Notes: a model not told the origin generated them from the sequence alone. Shown: positions 37,182 through 45,139, counted from the stretch's first letter. The stretch: DNA of 48,262 nt from Desulfonatronospira sp. (GCA_007125075.1 SLDX01000063.1:1-48262), one strand, 5' to 3'. Translations and numbers: made by a program.

Positions 37182-37210
37182 AATATATCTGAAATATAAA
37201 AAGATGGCAA
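37182..37210 (-). promoter_or_regulatory. sigma-70 type promoter of the RRM gene
   Basis: TTGCCA at 37210-37205 and TATATT at 37187-37182 are separated by exactly 17 bases. Expected transcription start is near 37175, giving a leader of about 80 bases. Confidence 0.6.
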
Positions 37211-37304
37211 ACTTTTTTTTATTTTTGTTCCTGGATCAGTGATCCTGCGCTTATTTTCTGGCTGCTTCAGTCTTGAGAATGAATAAATAATCTGGTGATC
37301 AGAG

Positions 37305-37748
37305 TCAGGCCGATTCATCCTCGCGCGGTCCGGGTTGAGCGGGCAGAACAAGTTCCGGCCGGCCCTTCCCGCGGCGCAGACGATTGATCATCCGGATCAC
37401 CGGCCCGCGGGAGACAATCCATCGTTCCAGCTTAAATTTGCCCGGGAAGTTCATAAGCGCGATGCCCAGCATTATAGTCAGCACCCCCTGCCCGGGAAGT
37501 ACCAGCATGGCGATCCCGGCAAGAACGAGCAGGAAGCCCGCTATGTTTTTAACCGTCAGGAGCAGGACGTGCGTGATGGGCGAACGCCTGTATTTGAAAT
37601 CTTCAGGCCGTTTATGTCCGGCAAAATAATCTTCGGGTATGCGCACCACCAACCAGGGAACAAATGCCAGGAAGGCTGTGAAGATGAGAATGGAAAGGAC
37701 AGCTGCCCATAAAAAGAGCGGCTCATGCGTTTGAATCCATTCGAGCAT
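37305..37748 (-). CDS. small membrane protein of the PGPGW family
   Basis: A 147-residue protein with an N-terminal hydrophobic helix (LFLWAAVLSILIFTAFLAFV), a cytoplasmic-looking loop (EDYFAGHKRPEDFKYRRSP), then a hydrophobic hairpin containing LVLPGQGVLTIMLGIALMNFPG. The LPGPGW-like turn, here LPGQGVLT, and the following NFPGKFKLERW are characteristic of PGPGW/TMEM-type proteins of unknown function. The C-terminus is charged. AAGGA precedes ATG 37748. It stands alone between the hydrogenase terminator and the RRM gene. Confidence 0.8.
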   Translation of the reverse strand: MLEWIQTHEPLFLWAAVLSILIFTAFLAFVPWLVVRIPEDYFAGHKRPEDFKYRRSPITHVLLLTVKNIAGFLLVLAGIAMLVLPGQGVLTIMLGIALMNFPGKFKLERWIVSRGPVIRMINRLRRGKGRPELVLPAQPGPREDESA

Positions 37749-37833
37749 GCAGGTCCTTCAGGCAGCTCAGGCTGACGGCAGTAAAGCGGGTCCGGTCAAA
37801 AAAGCCGGACTGAGGGGGTTTAATATTGAAAAA

Positions 37834-37872
37834 TAGTTTCCATCCGGAGAAAGTCTTTCCGGATGGAAACTA
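37834..37872 (-). terminator. rho-independent terminator of the hydrogenase operon
   Basis: Perfect 15-bp arms TAGTTTCCATCCGGA (37834-37848) and its complement (37858-37872) are followed on the minus strand by ATTTTTC. It begins 16 bases after the hydA stop codon. Confidence 0.88.
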
Positions 37873-37887
37873 AATACACTTTGCGGT

Positions 37888-39306
37888 TCAATCTTCGCGC
37901 ACGAATTTTACCATGGAACGGCCTTCGGACTGCGTATGCACCAGATGAGTGGAGCAGGAGATGCACGGGTCATAACCCCTGACCAGCATGCTCAGCCTGA
38001 GCTCGATGTCCTGAGGGTCAAGCCCGGACAGTTGAGGCTTAAGGGCGTCCATGTCCTTTTGAATATTGGCATGGTTCTGATTTGTGGGAATGACGCAGTC
38101 CGCAGAGATGATCCTGCCGTCCTCGCCATACTGATAGCTGTGAAAAAGGATCCCTCTGGGCACTTCTATTGCTCCCACGCCCCTGCCGGCATTTACCCTG
38201 ACCCTGGCCGGCTTTTCCTCCCTGAGGCCGTTACTGAGCAAGCCGGAAACGATCTGCTGCGAATCCTCCACTGAATGGACGCATTCCACCAGCTGAGCTG
38301 CTGTGTTCAGATAAGGGTTGTGTACCGGCGGCTCAAGCCCCAGTTTTCCAGCAGCTTCCCCAGCCCGGGGGGAGAGCAGCGAGTGGTTGATGTTGAATCT
38401 GGCCAGAGCGCCCACCATATAGGAGTCCCGCACATTTCTGGTCCATTTGGCTGTGGACTGCGGCACGCAAAATTCATTGGTGACCTGATCGTACATGGCC
38501 GCAGGTCTTCTCTGATCGATAGAACTCTGGATCTGGCCGCTGTATAAGGCATACTCTTTAGGAGAAGAAAGGGCCACATACTCTGTGGGTCTATCGAATT
38601 CAGGCCACTTGTCACTCAGGGCGGCGAAAAGATCAACAATCCTGTCCAGCTGCTTAAGACTTGTTTTTAGCTTGGCATTTAAATCGGAAAGCTCGCCGTT
38701 TCCCGGAATCCTGGCCATTCCGCCCACCACAAGCCGCTGGGGGTGGGTGGTCCGGCCGCAGATGATCTGACTGAACTCATTGGCCATGCGCCTGCAGGCC
38801 ACCAGATTCAGAAGCTCTTCCCTGTGCGTTTCAGCCAGGGGGAGCACCGAGTCAACGCCCAGTAAATCCGGAAGCACCAGGTAACCGATATGCAGCAGAT
38901 GGCTTTGCAGGTTTTCAGCGTGCAGAGCCAGCTTGCGAAGTTCAAGTGTCTGATGGGAGACCTCCAGATCAAAAGCGTCCTCGGTAGCCTGTATGGAACA
39001 GAGCTGGTGACCGATGGAGCAGATGCCGCAAATTCTGGACACGATGTGATGGATGTCCGTATAGGGCCGTCCATGGACCATGGCTTCAAAGAACCTGGGG
39101 GCTTCAACAACCTCCCATGTGCAGTCCAGGACCGACCCCTGAGAATCCAGACGGACGACTATATTGCCGTGTCCCTCCACCCGGGTCAGATGATCGACTT
39201 TTATTGTTCCGGGTTTTGAAGAGGAAGGTTCTTTATGTTTCTGAACGTCTTTTTCCTGAACGTTCTGTTCCTGCATGTTCTGTTCCTTGATCTTTTTTTT
39301 GCTCAT
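37888..39306 (-). CDS. hydA: [NiFe] hydrogenase large (alpha) subunit, HydA type
   Basis: A 472-residue catalytic subunit. The two nickel-binding motifs are intact: RICGICSIGH (C93, C96) and DPCISCSTH (C448, C451, H454). An 18-residue tail after H454 is presumably removed by a maturation protease. The pattern and the four-gene order hydB-hydG-hydD-hydA match group 3b bidirectional NAD(P)-linked (sulf)hydrogenases, first known from Pyrococcus. An unusual N-terminal extension of about 30 residues contains a 15-bp tandem repeat (EQNMQEQNVQEKDVQ). Ribosome site GGAG lies nine bases before ATG 39306. No maturation gene (hyp, endopeptidase) is in the window. Confidence 0.93.
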   Translation of the reverse strand: MSKKKIKEQNMQEQNVQEKDVQKHKEPSSSKPGTIKVDHLTRVEGHGNIVVRLDSQGSVLDCTWEVVEAPRFFEAMVHGRPYTDIHHIVSRICGICSIGHQLCSIQATEDAFDLEVSHQTLELRKLALHAENLQSHLLHIGYLVLPDLLGVDSVLPLAETHREELLNLVACRRMANEFSQIICGRTTHPQRLVVGGMARIPGNGELSDLNAKLKTSLKQLDRIVDLFAALSDKWPEFDRPTEYVALSSPKEYALYSGQIQSSIDQRRPAAMYDQVTNEFCVPQSTAKWTRNVRDSYMVGALARFNINHSLLSPRAGEAAGKLGLEPPVHNPYLNTAAQLVECVHSVEDSQQIVSGLLSNGLREEKPARVRVNAGRGVGAIEVPRGILFHSYQYGEDGRIISADCVIPTNQNHANIQKDMDALKPQLSGLDPQDIELRLSMLVRGYDPCISCSTHLVHTQSEGRSMVKFVRED

Positions 39307-39351
39307 AATGCATTTCTCCGGGCAGTCGAATATATAAAAAGGCAGCGCGGG

Positions 39352-40104
39352 TTATCCAGGATTGAAAGCCCGGTCTGTACAGCCAAAATAAAGCCTGAGT
39401 CTGTCCTGAGCGTTGAGCCTGGTAAAGCCATGATCTTCCATGATCCTGGCGGCGGCATCAAGGTTGGCTTCGGGAGCCATGCCCCTGCAGCCCCAGCAGA
39501 AACTGCCTTCGGTTACACAGCAGGCTTTGCATCCGGCCCTGGTGACAATGCCCAGGCAAAGCTGCCCCTGCTCATAGCGGCAGATATTTCCTGCCATCTT
39601 GCACTCGGCGCACACCGGATAATCAGGCGGGGTATAGATTTTGCCCAGCAACAGCTCTTTGACTGCAGTGGCGAATTCGTTTTTGTCGATCGGACAACCA
39701 TGAATGTCCATATCCACCGGAACCACAGCTGAAAGAGGTCTTGAGGCGTAAGTGGAGTACCAGCGGGCTGAGGATCCGTAAACAGTGGACCTGTATTCGG
39801 ATTCGTTTATGAAATTTTTCAGGCAGTTGATGCCGCCGATGGTGGCGCACGCTCCAAGAGCCACCAGTATTCCGGCGTTTTCGCGGATCTCTTTCAACCG
39901 TTTTTCATCTTCCGGTCTGGTGATTGAGCCCTCAACAAAGGCTATATCATAATCATCCGAGTGTTCGGTCTTGATTTCCCGGAAACTGACCACCTCGATA
40001 TGTGCCAGAATGTCAAGAAGCCTTTCCTCAAGGTTGGCCACCTGCAGCTGGTCTCCTTCGCAGCCGGCGAAGTCAAAAAAAGCAACTTTCGGTTTTACCG
40101 CCAT
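39352..40104 (-). CDS. hydD: [NiFe] hydrogenase small (delta) subunit, HydD type
   Basis: A 250-residue electron-transfer subunit of the hydrogenase dimer. The proximal cluster ligands are visible in FDFAGCEGDQLQV, LVALGACATIGGINC and DIHGCPIDKNEF. The C-terminal half is rich in cysteines (CAECKMAGNICRY, CLGIVTRAGCKACC, GSFCWGCRG), enough for further [4Fe-4S] clusters. This matches MvhG/HydD-type group 3 small subunits, which lack a Tat signal, so the enzyme is cytoplasmic. AAGGAGAG precedes ATG 40104. The 171-base gap to the upstream hydG gene contains an interspersed repeat. Confidence 0.92.
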   Translation of the reverse strand: MAVKPKVAFFDFAGCEGDQLQVANLEERLLDILAHIEVVSFREIKTEHSDDYDIAFVEGSITRPEDEKRLKEIRENAGILVALGACATIGGINCLKNFINESEYRSTVYGSSARWYSTYASRPLSAVVPVDMDIHGCPIDKNEFATAVKELLLGKIYTPPDYPVCAECKMAGNICRYEQGQLCLGIVTRAGCKACCVTEGSFCWGCRGMAPEANLDAAARIMEDHGFTRLNAQDRLRLYFGCTDRAFNPG

Positions 40105-40178
40105 GTATCTCTCCTTTCTGAATCAAAGCCGTACTTTGTGAAAAGGCAAGATTCGTATCTCGACAGGAACCTGCCGGC

Positions 40179-40275
40179 ATCGCAAAAAGCCATGAGATCA
40201 AAATTTGAGTGCAGTCCATCTTTGACAACCATTTGTTTTTACTTACCCCTTAATCCATAATCCATAATCCTGAAT
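40179..40275 (+). repeat. interspersed repeat, copy B, with heptamer end
   Basis: Related over about 80 bases to copy A at 28041-28122. The end consists of four 7-base units starting at 40248: CCTTAAT, CCATAAT twice, and CCTGAAT. It occupies most of the hydG-hydD gap, in antisense orientation to the operon, and ends next to the hydG stop codon. Confidence 0.7.
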
Positions 40276-41106
40276 TTAAAAAGCCTCAGGCAGATTGGCG
40301 ATTTTGGTATAGCAGAAAACAGGCCCGTCAGTGCAGCAGTTGATTCCGTTGATCTGACAGTGTCCGCATTTTCCAAGGCCGCATTTCATTCTTCTTTCCA
40401 GGGAAACGTATATTCTTTCCTGGGGAATTCCCAGTTTGGCACACTCATCAATGACAAATCTGTACATGACCGGAGGACCGATCATAGCCACATTGGTGTT
40501 TTCAGGATTAATCCTGATTTTGGGAAACAAGGTGGTGATCACTCCCACATTGCCCTGCCAGCTTTCATCAGGCACATCCACTGTTTCCAGCACATGGACG
40601 TCGCTGCGTCTGCTGATTTCCTCCAGCTGATCGGTGAAAATTCGCTCCCGGGGATGCCTGGTGCCCACAAGCAGGATGATATCCCCGTACTCTTCCCTGT
40701 GTCTGAGCATATAGTAAAGCACGCTGCGGATAGGAATATAACCAAGACCTCCGGCCGCAAACAAAAGATCCTGGCCCACGAATTTCTGCATGGGAAAATA
40801 TGACCCGTAAGGTCCTCTGATGCCGACTTTTGAACCTGTCTGCAGATTGTGCAGGGCATTGGTTACTGAGCCGGTCCTGCGCACAGCCAGTTCGAAATGG
40901 TGATGATCGCTCTGGGGAGGTGAACTCACTGAAAAAGGAGCCTCTCCCACGCCGTAGATAGAGACCTGAATGAACTGCCCGGGTCTGTGGGCCAGGGTCT
41001 TGCCGCTGTCCTGGGCGAATTCAAAAAGGGTCACATATTCGGATAAGGTGTTTTTGGCCACCAGTGTAGCAGGCCTGGGAACATAAGGTGAAAAATCAGG
41101 CTTCAT
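40276..41106 (-). CDS. hydG: hydrogenase gamma subunit, FAD/NAD(P)-binding (HydG type)
   Basis: A 276-residue ferredoxin-NADP-reductase-like subunit that connects the hydrogenase to NAD(P). FAD binding is indicated by RPGQFIQVSIYG and the APFSVSS motif, nucleotide binding by FAAGGLGYIPIRSVL and IILLVGTRHPRERIF. A C-terminal [2Fe-2S]-type motif has C242, C247, C250 and C258 or C265 (KCGLGKCGHCQI). The same family includes AsrB of anaerobic sulfite reductase and PyrK; the operon decides for hydrogenase. ATG 41106 overlaps hydB by 11 bases, with GGGAGG upstream. Confidence 0.92.
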   Translation of the reverse strand: MKPDFSPYVPRPATLVAKNTLSEYVTLFEFAQDSGKTLAHRPGQFIQVSIYGVGEAPFSVSSPPQSDHHHFELAVRRTGSVTNALHNLQTGSKVGIRGPYGSYFPMQKFVGQDLLFAAGGLGYIPIRSVLYYMLRHREEYGDIILLVGTRHPRERIFTDQLEEISRRSDVHVLETVDVPDESWQGNVGVITTLFPKIRINPENTNVAMIGPPVMYRFVIDECAKLGIPQERIYVSLERRMKCGLGKCGHCQINGINCCTDGPVFCYTKIANLPEAF

Positions 41107-42145
41107 TCTTGATCGCCTCCCGGATCTCGCTGAAAACTACCTTGGGATTGGCTATCTTAGCGGTACAGGCTTTGACGCAGCGGCCGCAGCCCACACACCC
41201 AAGCTCACCGATTCTATCAAAAATATATTTGCCCTTGCGCATATATCTGTGCCTGTAACGCTCCCAGGGATTCGGCCGGAAATTCAGTCCGCCGGCAATT
41301 CTGGAAAAGCCCTCGAGCATGCAGCCGTCCCATTGCCGGTAGCGTTTACCCTGTTTGAGATGGTCGTCAGTTTCATCCTGGATGTCAAAGCAGTAGCATG
41401 TCGGACAGACAAGGTTGCAGGAACCGCAGGAAAGACAGGTCTTGGCCTTTTCCCGCCAGTAGAGTTTTCGGCTGTAAAATTTGTTCATGAATTCGGGCAC
41501 CTGGGTCCAGGTGAATCCAAGGCCCTGCTTGTCCGCCCTGGCTGCTGCGCGCAGATGAATTCTTCTGGCTGCTTCTTTTTCCGCTGCTGTGGCACTGGTA
41601 ATGGATGATCCCATCTTCAGCATTTCTTCGCCCTGGGCGGAACCTACTCTTACCAGAAAAGCTCCGGGGCTTATCCTGGTCCAGAACAGATCGAAGCCGA
41701 AATCCACCCGGGCTGCATCAACCCCTGCCCAGAAAGCTGTTTCAGCCACTCTGGCGGGCTCCAGGCCGAAGATGACAGTGTTGTCCCGGAGGTTTTGATA
41801 ATTGACGTCAACCCCGTCCATGCCCATAAGCTGATCAAGCTGGTTTATGGCCTTTATATCGTAGGGATGTACTCCAAACAGCAGCTGTCTGGTCTTTTTT
41901 ATAACCGGGGAAGCTGTGTAGTTATGCAGATCAAAGTGAATAAGATCTTCTCTGGGAGGCATGAAGAAAACTTTGAGAGGAGAATAGGCCAGATCATAAT
42001 CCCAGGCGATGTGCGTTTTCTCCTGCCAGGGTCTGAATTCATAAAAATGTTCTTCCACCCGTGTGGGCACATAGACGTCGTAACTGCTGCTCCACTTATG
42101 CAACAGCTCAGGAATCTGCTGCAAGTATACAATATAAGCTACCAT
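41096..42145 (-). CDS. hydB: hydrogenase beta subunit, 4Fe-4S protein (HydB/AsrA type)
   Basis: A 349-residue iron-sulfur subunit. Two [4Fe-4S] motifs are intact: CLSCGSCNLVC (C237, C240, C243, C247 with a further CPTC) and CVGCGRCVKAC (C317, C320, C323, C327). The N-terminal 220 residues match the AsrA/HydB domain (QLLFGVHPYDIKAINQLDQL). It passes electrons between the hydrogenase dimer and the FAD subunit. First gene of the operon, with GGAG six bases before ATG 42145. Confidence 0.92.
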   Translation of the reverse strand: MVAYIVYLQQIPELLHKWSSSYDVYVPTRVEEHFYEFRPWQEKTHIAWDYDLAYSPLKVFFMPPREDLIHFDLHNYTASPVIKKTRQLLFGVHPYDIKAINQLDQLMGMDGVDVNYQNLRDNTVIFGLEPARVAETAFWAGVDAARVDFGFDLFWTRISPGAFLVRVGSAQGEEMLKMGSSITSATAAEKEAARRIHLRAAARADKQGLGFTWTQVPEFMNKFYSRKLYWREKAKTCLSCGSCNLVCPTCYCFDIQDETDDHLKQGKRYRQWDGCMLEGFSRIAGGLNFRPNPWERYRHRYMRKGKYIFDRIGELGCVGCGRCVKACTAKIANPKVVFSEIREAIKNEA

Positions 42146-42188
42146 GACCCGCTCCGATTTGGATTTGAGTAATAGACAAACAATTTAT

Positions 42189-42217
42189 TCTTAAGCACTA
42201 ATTTTATTTTTTGTAAA
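42189..42217 (-). promoter_or_regulatory. possible hydrogenase operon promoter
   Basis: TTTACA at 42217-42212 is followed after 17 bases by TTAAGA (about 42194-42189), some 45 bases upstream of hydB. Both hexamers are moderate matches in AT-rich DNA. Confidence 0.35.
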
Positions 42218-42220
42218 GCA

Positions 42221-42236
42221 TGTTATTTTTGTAACA
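42221..42236. promoter_or_regulatory. CRP/FNR-like palindrome upstream of the hydrogenase operon
   Basis: TGTTA, six bases, TAACA. The 5-6-5 layout is that of CRP/FNR-superfamily sites (consensus TGTGA-N6-TCACA). It lies immediately upstream of the proposed -35 element of the hydrogenase promoter, the usual place for an activator, and 100 bases before the divergent MBL gene. Confidence 0.4.
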
Positions 42237-42335
42237 GATATTTTGTATCAAAAAATTCAAAAAACAGGTTTTAAGTGCTTCCCTGGTTTGAATTAAACAT
42301 GTAGATAAACTGCCAATACAAGGAAACGGTGGTTT

Positions 42336-43181
42336 ATGCGAATTATCTGCTGGGGAACCAGAGGATCGGCTCCTGTCTGCGGTCCTGAATTCATAAAATA
42401 CGGGGGGGAAACCTCCTGCCTGGAGGTCCGGGATCCCGGATCAGGTCACAGATTGATCATCGACTCAGGTACAGGCATAAGAAAGCTGGGTGATCTGCTC
42501 ATCAGGGAAGGGGCGCTGGAAGCGGATCTTTTATTCACTCATGTTCACTGGGACCATATCATGGGGCTGCCGTTATTCAGGCCTTTGTACAGTGAAGCAT
42601 TCAGAATTAATCTTTACGGCCACTCTGGAGTATACGGCAATACCTTCAAGCTTGTGTTCAAGGATATTTTCAGGCCGCCACATTTTCCGGTCCGGCTGGC
42701 AAAGCTGGCGGCCGGAATCGATTACCGGGAAGTTCAATCCAGATTCGACATCGGCGACTTTCATCTGAAAACCATCCCCCTGTCCCATCCTGATCGGGGT
42801 CTTGGCTATAAAATCAGTCTGAAGAACACGACCCTGGTCTTACTTACGGACAACGAACTGGGGCATCGCCACAGGGGCGGCAGAAGCTTTAAGGATTATG
42901 TCCGGTTCGCGGCAGGGGCTGATCTGCTCATTCATGACAGTGAATACCTGCCCGGAGAATATCCGGAGAAAATGAAATGGGGGCACTCAACTTATCTGCA
43001 GGCCATGGAACTGGCTTTCGAGGCCGGGGTAAGCCGGGTGGGCTTCTTTCATCACAATCAGTACCGAACTGACCAAGACATGGATCTGCTGGTGGAAGAG
43101 GCGCGCGCGACCGCAAGGAACAGATTCCCGGCCCTGCACTGCTTTGCCGTGGAACAGGGCCGGGAGATTGAGCTTGGCTGA
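42336..43181 (+). CDS. MBL-fold metallohydrolase
   Basis: A 281-residue metallo-beta-lactamase-fold protein. The start MRIICWGTRGSAPVCGPEF and YGGETSCLEV are typical of the cyclic-nucleotide-phosphodiesterase/PhnP/RNase Z-like branch; the metal motif is THVHWDH, with later ligands in LSHPD, LLTDNELGH and HDSEY. Two divalent metals are expected. The substrate cannot be told from sequence; it is not the Lys/Glu-rich RNase Z signature. It is divergent from the hydrogenase operon, and its stop codon lies only two bases from the stop of convergent gapA. Ribosome site: GGTGG close to or AAGGA twelve bases from the ATG. Confidence 0.85.
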   Translation: MRIICWGTRGSAPVCGPEFIKYGGETSCLEVRDPGSGHRLIIDSGTGIRKLGDLLIREGALEADLLFTHVHWDHIMGLPLFRPLYSEAFRINLYGHSGVYGNTFKLVFKDIFRPPHFPVRLAKLAAGIDYREVQSRFDIGDFHLKTIPLSHPDRGLGYKISLKNTTLVLLTDNELGHRHRGGRSFKDYVRFAAGADLLIHDSEYLPGEYPEKMKWGHSTYLQAMELAFEAGVSRVGFFHHNQYRTDQDMDLLVEEARATARNRFPALHCFAVEQGREIELG

Positions 43182-43183
43182 AA

Positions 43184-44182
43184 TTACAAATTTTCACTCG
43201 CCTTGACGACCAGTCTGAGCAGCTGGTGGCAGAACCCGGCCTCATTATCATACCAGGCGATAACCTGGACAAAGGTATCGTCTATGACCGAGGTCAGCAG
43301 CCCGTCGACCACTCCGCCGTATATGCTGTCATTGTAGTCAACCGAGACCAGGGGAATTTCAGTGTACCCCAGACTGTCCTTGAGCGGGCCTTCAGCAGCC
43401 GCCTGCATGGCCTGGTTGACTTCCTGGATGGTGGTCTTTTTTTCCACCTCTGCCTTGAAATCGACCAGAGACACGTTGGGCGTGGGTATGCGGATGGCGA
43501 ATCCGTCGACTTTGCCTTTCAGTTCGGGAATGACCACGCCGACCATTCTGGCCGCGCCTGTGGTAGTAGGGATCATGGACATGGCCGCCGCCCTGGCTCT
43601 GCGGATGTCCTTGTGCGATCCATCGAGTATTCTCTGAGTCATGGTATAGGCATGTATGGTGGTCATAAGCCCGTGTTTGATGCCGAAGCTGTCCTGAATG
43701 ATCTTGGCTACGGGTGCCAGACAATTGGTGGTGCAAGACGCGCTGGAAAGGATTTTGTCCTCCGGGCTCAAGATATCATCATTTACTCCCATGACGATTG
43801 TCTTGTCCGGTTCTTTGGCCGGAGCGCTGACCAGTACTTTTTTGGCTCCGCAGGCCAGATGCTTTTCACAGCTTTCCCTGTCGGTGAATTTTCCAGTGGT
43901 TTCCAGAACCATATCCACGCCGAGCTCGCCCCATATCCATTCTCCCGGGGCTTTCCTGGTCACAGTGACCTGTTTTCCGTTGACCACAAAACCTTCTTCG
44001 TTGTCCTGAACATCGTGATCGACAATGCCGTGCACGGAATCATACTTGTACAGGTGTGCCAGTTGTTTATTGTCGGCCCGGGCATTGACCGCCACAAGCT
44101 CCATATCAGGATGGTTGACGACCAGCATGGCCACGTATTTGCCTATTCTTCCGAAACCATTGATGCCTATCTTGATTGCCAT
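43184..44182 (-). CDS. gap: glyceraldehyde-3-phosphate dehydrogenase
   Basis: A 332-residue type I enzyme interconverting glyceraldehyde 3-phosphate and 1,3-bisphosphoglycerate. The N-terminal NAD loop is GINGFGRIGK and the catalytic cysteine C150 is in SSASCTTNCLAPVAK. The phosphate-binding SMIPTTTGAARMVG and C-terminal WYDNEAGFCHQLLRL (usually WYDNEWGYS) are present; the A-G-F-C variant is slightly unusual. ATG 44182 is chosen because AGGAG precedes it; an upstream in-frame ATG at 44197 overlaps that ribosome site. It follows fba by 33 bases on the same strand, forming a glycolysis/gluconeogenesis unit. Confidence 0.96.
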   Translation of the reverse strand: MAIKIGINGFGRIGKYVAMLVVNHPDMELVAVNARADNKQLAHLYKYDSVHGIVDHDVQDNEEGFVVNGKQVTVTRKAPGEWIWGELGVDMVLETTGKFTDRESCEKHLACGAKKVLVSAPAKEPDKTIVMGVNDDILSPEDKILSSASCTTNCLAPVAKIIQDSFGIKHGLMTTIHAYTMTQRILDGSHKDIRRARAAAMSMIPTTTGAARMVGVVIPELKGKVDGFAIRIPTPNVSLVDFKAEVEKKTTIQEVNQAMQAAAEGPLKDSLGYTEIPLVSVDYNDSIYGGVVDGLLTSVIDDTFVQVIAWYDNEAGFCHQLLRLVVKASENL

Positions 44183-44215
44183 ATCTCTCTCCTTCATAAT
44201 ATCAGTTTTAAAAGT

Positions 44216-45139
44216 TTAAACCCTGCCTGAAGAACCCAGTACGTTTTTTATCTTGTGCCGGACCATATCCCGTACGGCCTCTCTGGCCTGGCCAAGATAT
44301 TTCCGGGGATCGAATTCTTCCGGCTTCTCGTGGAAATACCTGCGAATGACCGCGGTCATGGCCAGGCGGATATCTGTATCGATATTGATTTTACAAACAC
44401 CCGAGGCTGCCGCCTTACGCAGAAAATCCTCAGGCACCCCACTGGCTCCGGAGACCTTTCCTCCAAAATCGTTGGCCATCCGCACATATTCGGGAAGCAC
44501 TGATGAAGCGCCGTGCAGCACCAGGGGAAACCCCGGCAGTCTGGCGGCGATCTGCTCCAGGCGTTCGAAGTCAAGTCTGGCCTCACCCTTGAACTTATAG
44601 GCTCCGTGGCTTGTACCTATAGCCACTGCCAGTGAATCGCAACCGCTTCTCTCCACGAATTCCAGGGCCTCGTCCGGGTCGGTCAACACGTTTTCTTCGG
44701 AGCTGACTTCATCCTCAACACCTGCCAGACGTCCCAGTTCAGCTTCCACCCAGACACCCTGTTCATGGGCGCAGTCAACCACCTGTCTGGTCAGGGCGAT
44801 GTTTTCCTCAAAAGAAAGGTGAGAGCCGTCTATCATCACCGAAGTGAAACCGGCCTTAATCACTTCCTCACATATTTCAAAATTCTGTCCATGATCGAGA
44901 TGCAGAACTACGGGAAGATCCGAGTCTTCCAGAGCCGCCTCCATGAGTTTTTTGATATAGGTTTGTCCCGCGTACTTGCGCGCCCCCGCGGATACCTGCA
45001 GGATAAGGGGCGAGCGTTCGGCTTCTCCGGCGGAAATAATTCCTTGAATAATTTCCATGTTGTTCACATTGAAAGCACCTATGGCATAACCGCCCTGATA
45101 TGCTTCTTCAAACAGTTTTCCAGGTGAGACCAGCGGCAT
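44216..45139 (-). CDS. fba: class II fructose-1,6-bisphosphate aldolase
   Basis: A 307-residue zinc-dependent aldolase that joins or splits dihydroxyacetone phosphate and glyceraldehyde 3-phosphate. Visible are GYAIGAFNVNNMEIIQG, the LHLDHGQNFE motif (D82 catalytic, H83 zinc), TSVMIDGSHLSFEENI, VEAELGRLAGVEDE, LAVAIGTSHGAYKF with a zinc histidine, and FPLVLHGASSVL. It is of the FbaA/class IIB type. The excellent ribosome site GAGGAGGA precedes ATG 45139. First gene of fba-gap. Confidence 0.96.
   Translation of the reverse strand: MPLVSPGKLFEEAYQGGYAIGAFNVNNMEIIQGIISAGEAERSPLILQVSAGARKYAGQTYIKKLMEAALEDSDLPVVLHLDHGQNFEICEEVIKAGFTSVMIDGSHLSFEENIALTRQVVDCAHEQGVWVEAELGRLAGVEDEVSSEENVLTDPDEALEFVERSGCDSLAVAIGTSHGAYKFKGEARLDFERLEQIAARLPGFPLVLHGASSVLPEYVRMANDFGGKVSGASGVPEDFLRKAAASGVCKINIDTDIRLAMTAVIRRYFHEKPEEFDPRKYLGQAREAVRDMVRHKIKNVLGSSGRV

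Noticed and set aside
36989-37351. 120-residue minus-strand frame across the RRM leader
   Set aside because: It covers the promoter, leader and first part of the RRM gene in another frame, and its composition follows the AT-rich non-coding DNA.
40276-42145. Anaerobic sulfite reductase asrAB instead of hydrogenase beta/gamma
   Set aside because: The two subunits resemble AsrA and AsrB, but no asrC follows and the next two genes encode NiFe hydrogenase small and large subunits with intact metal motifs.
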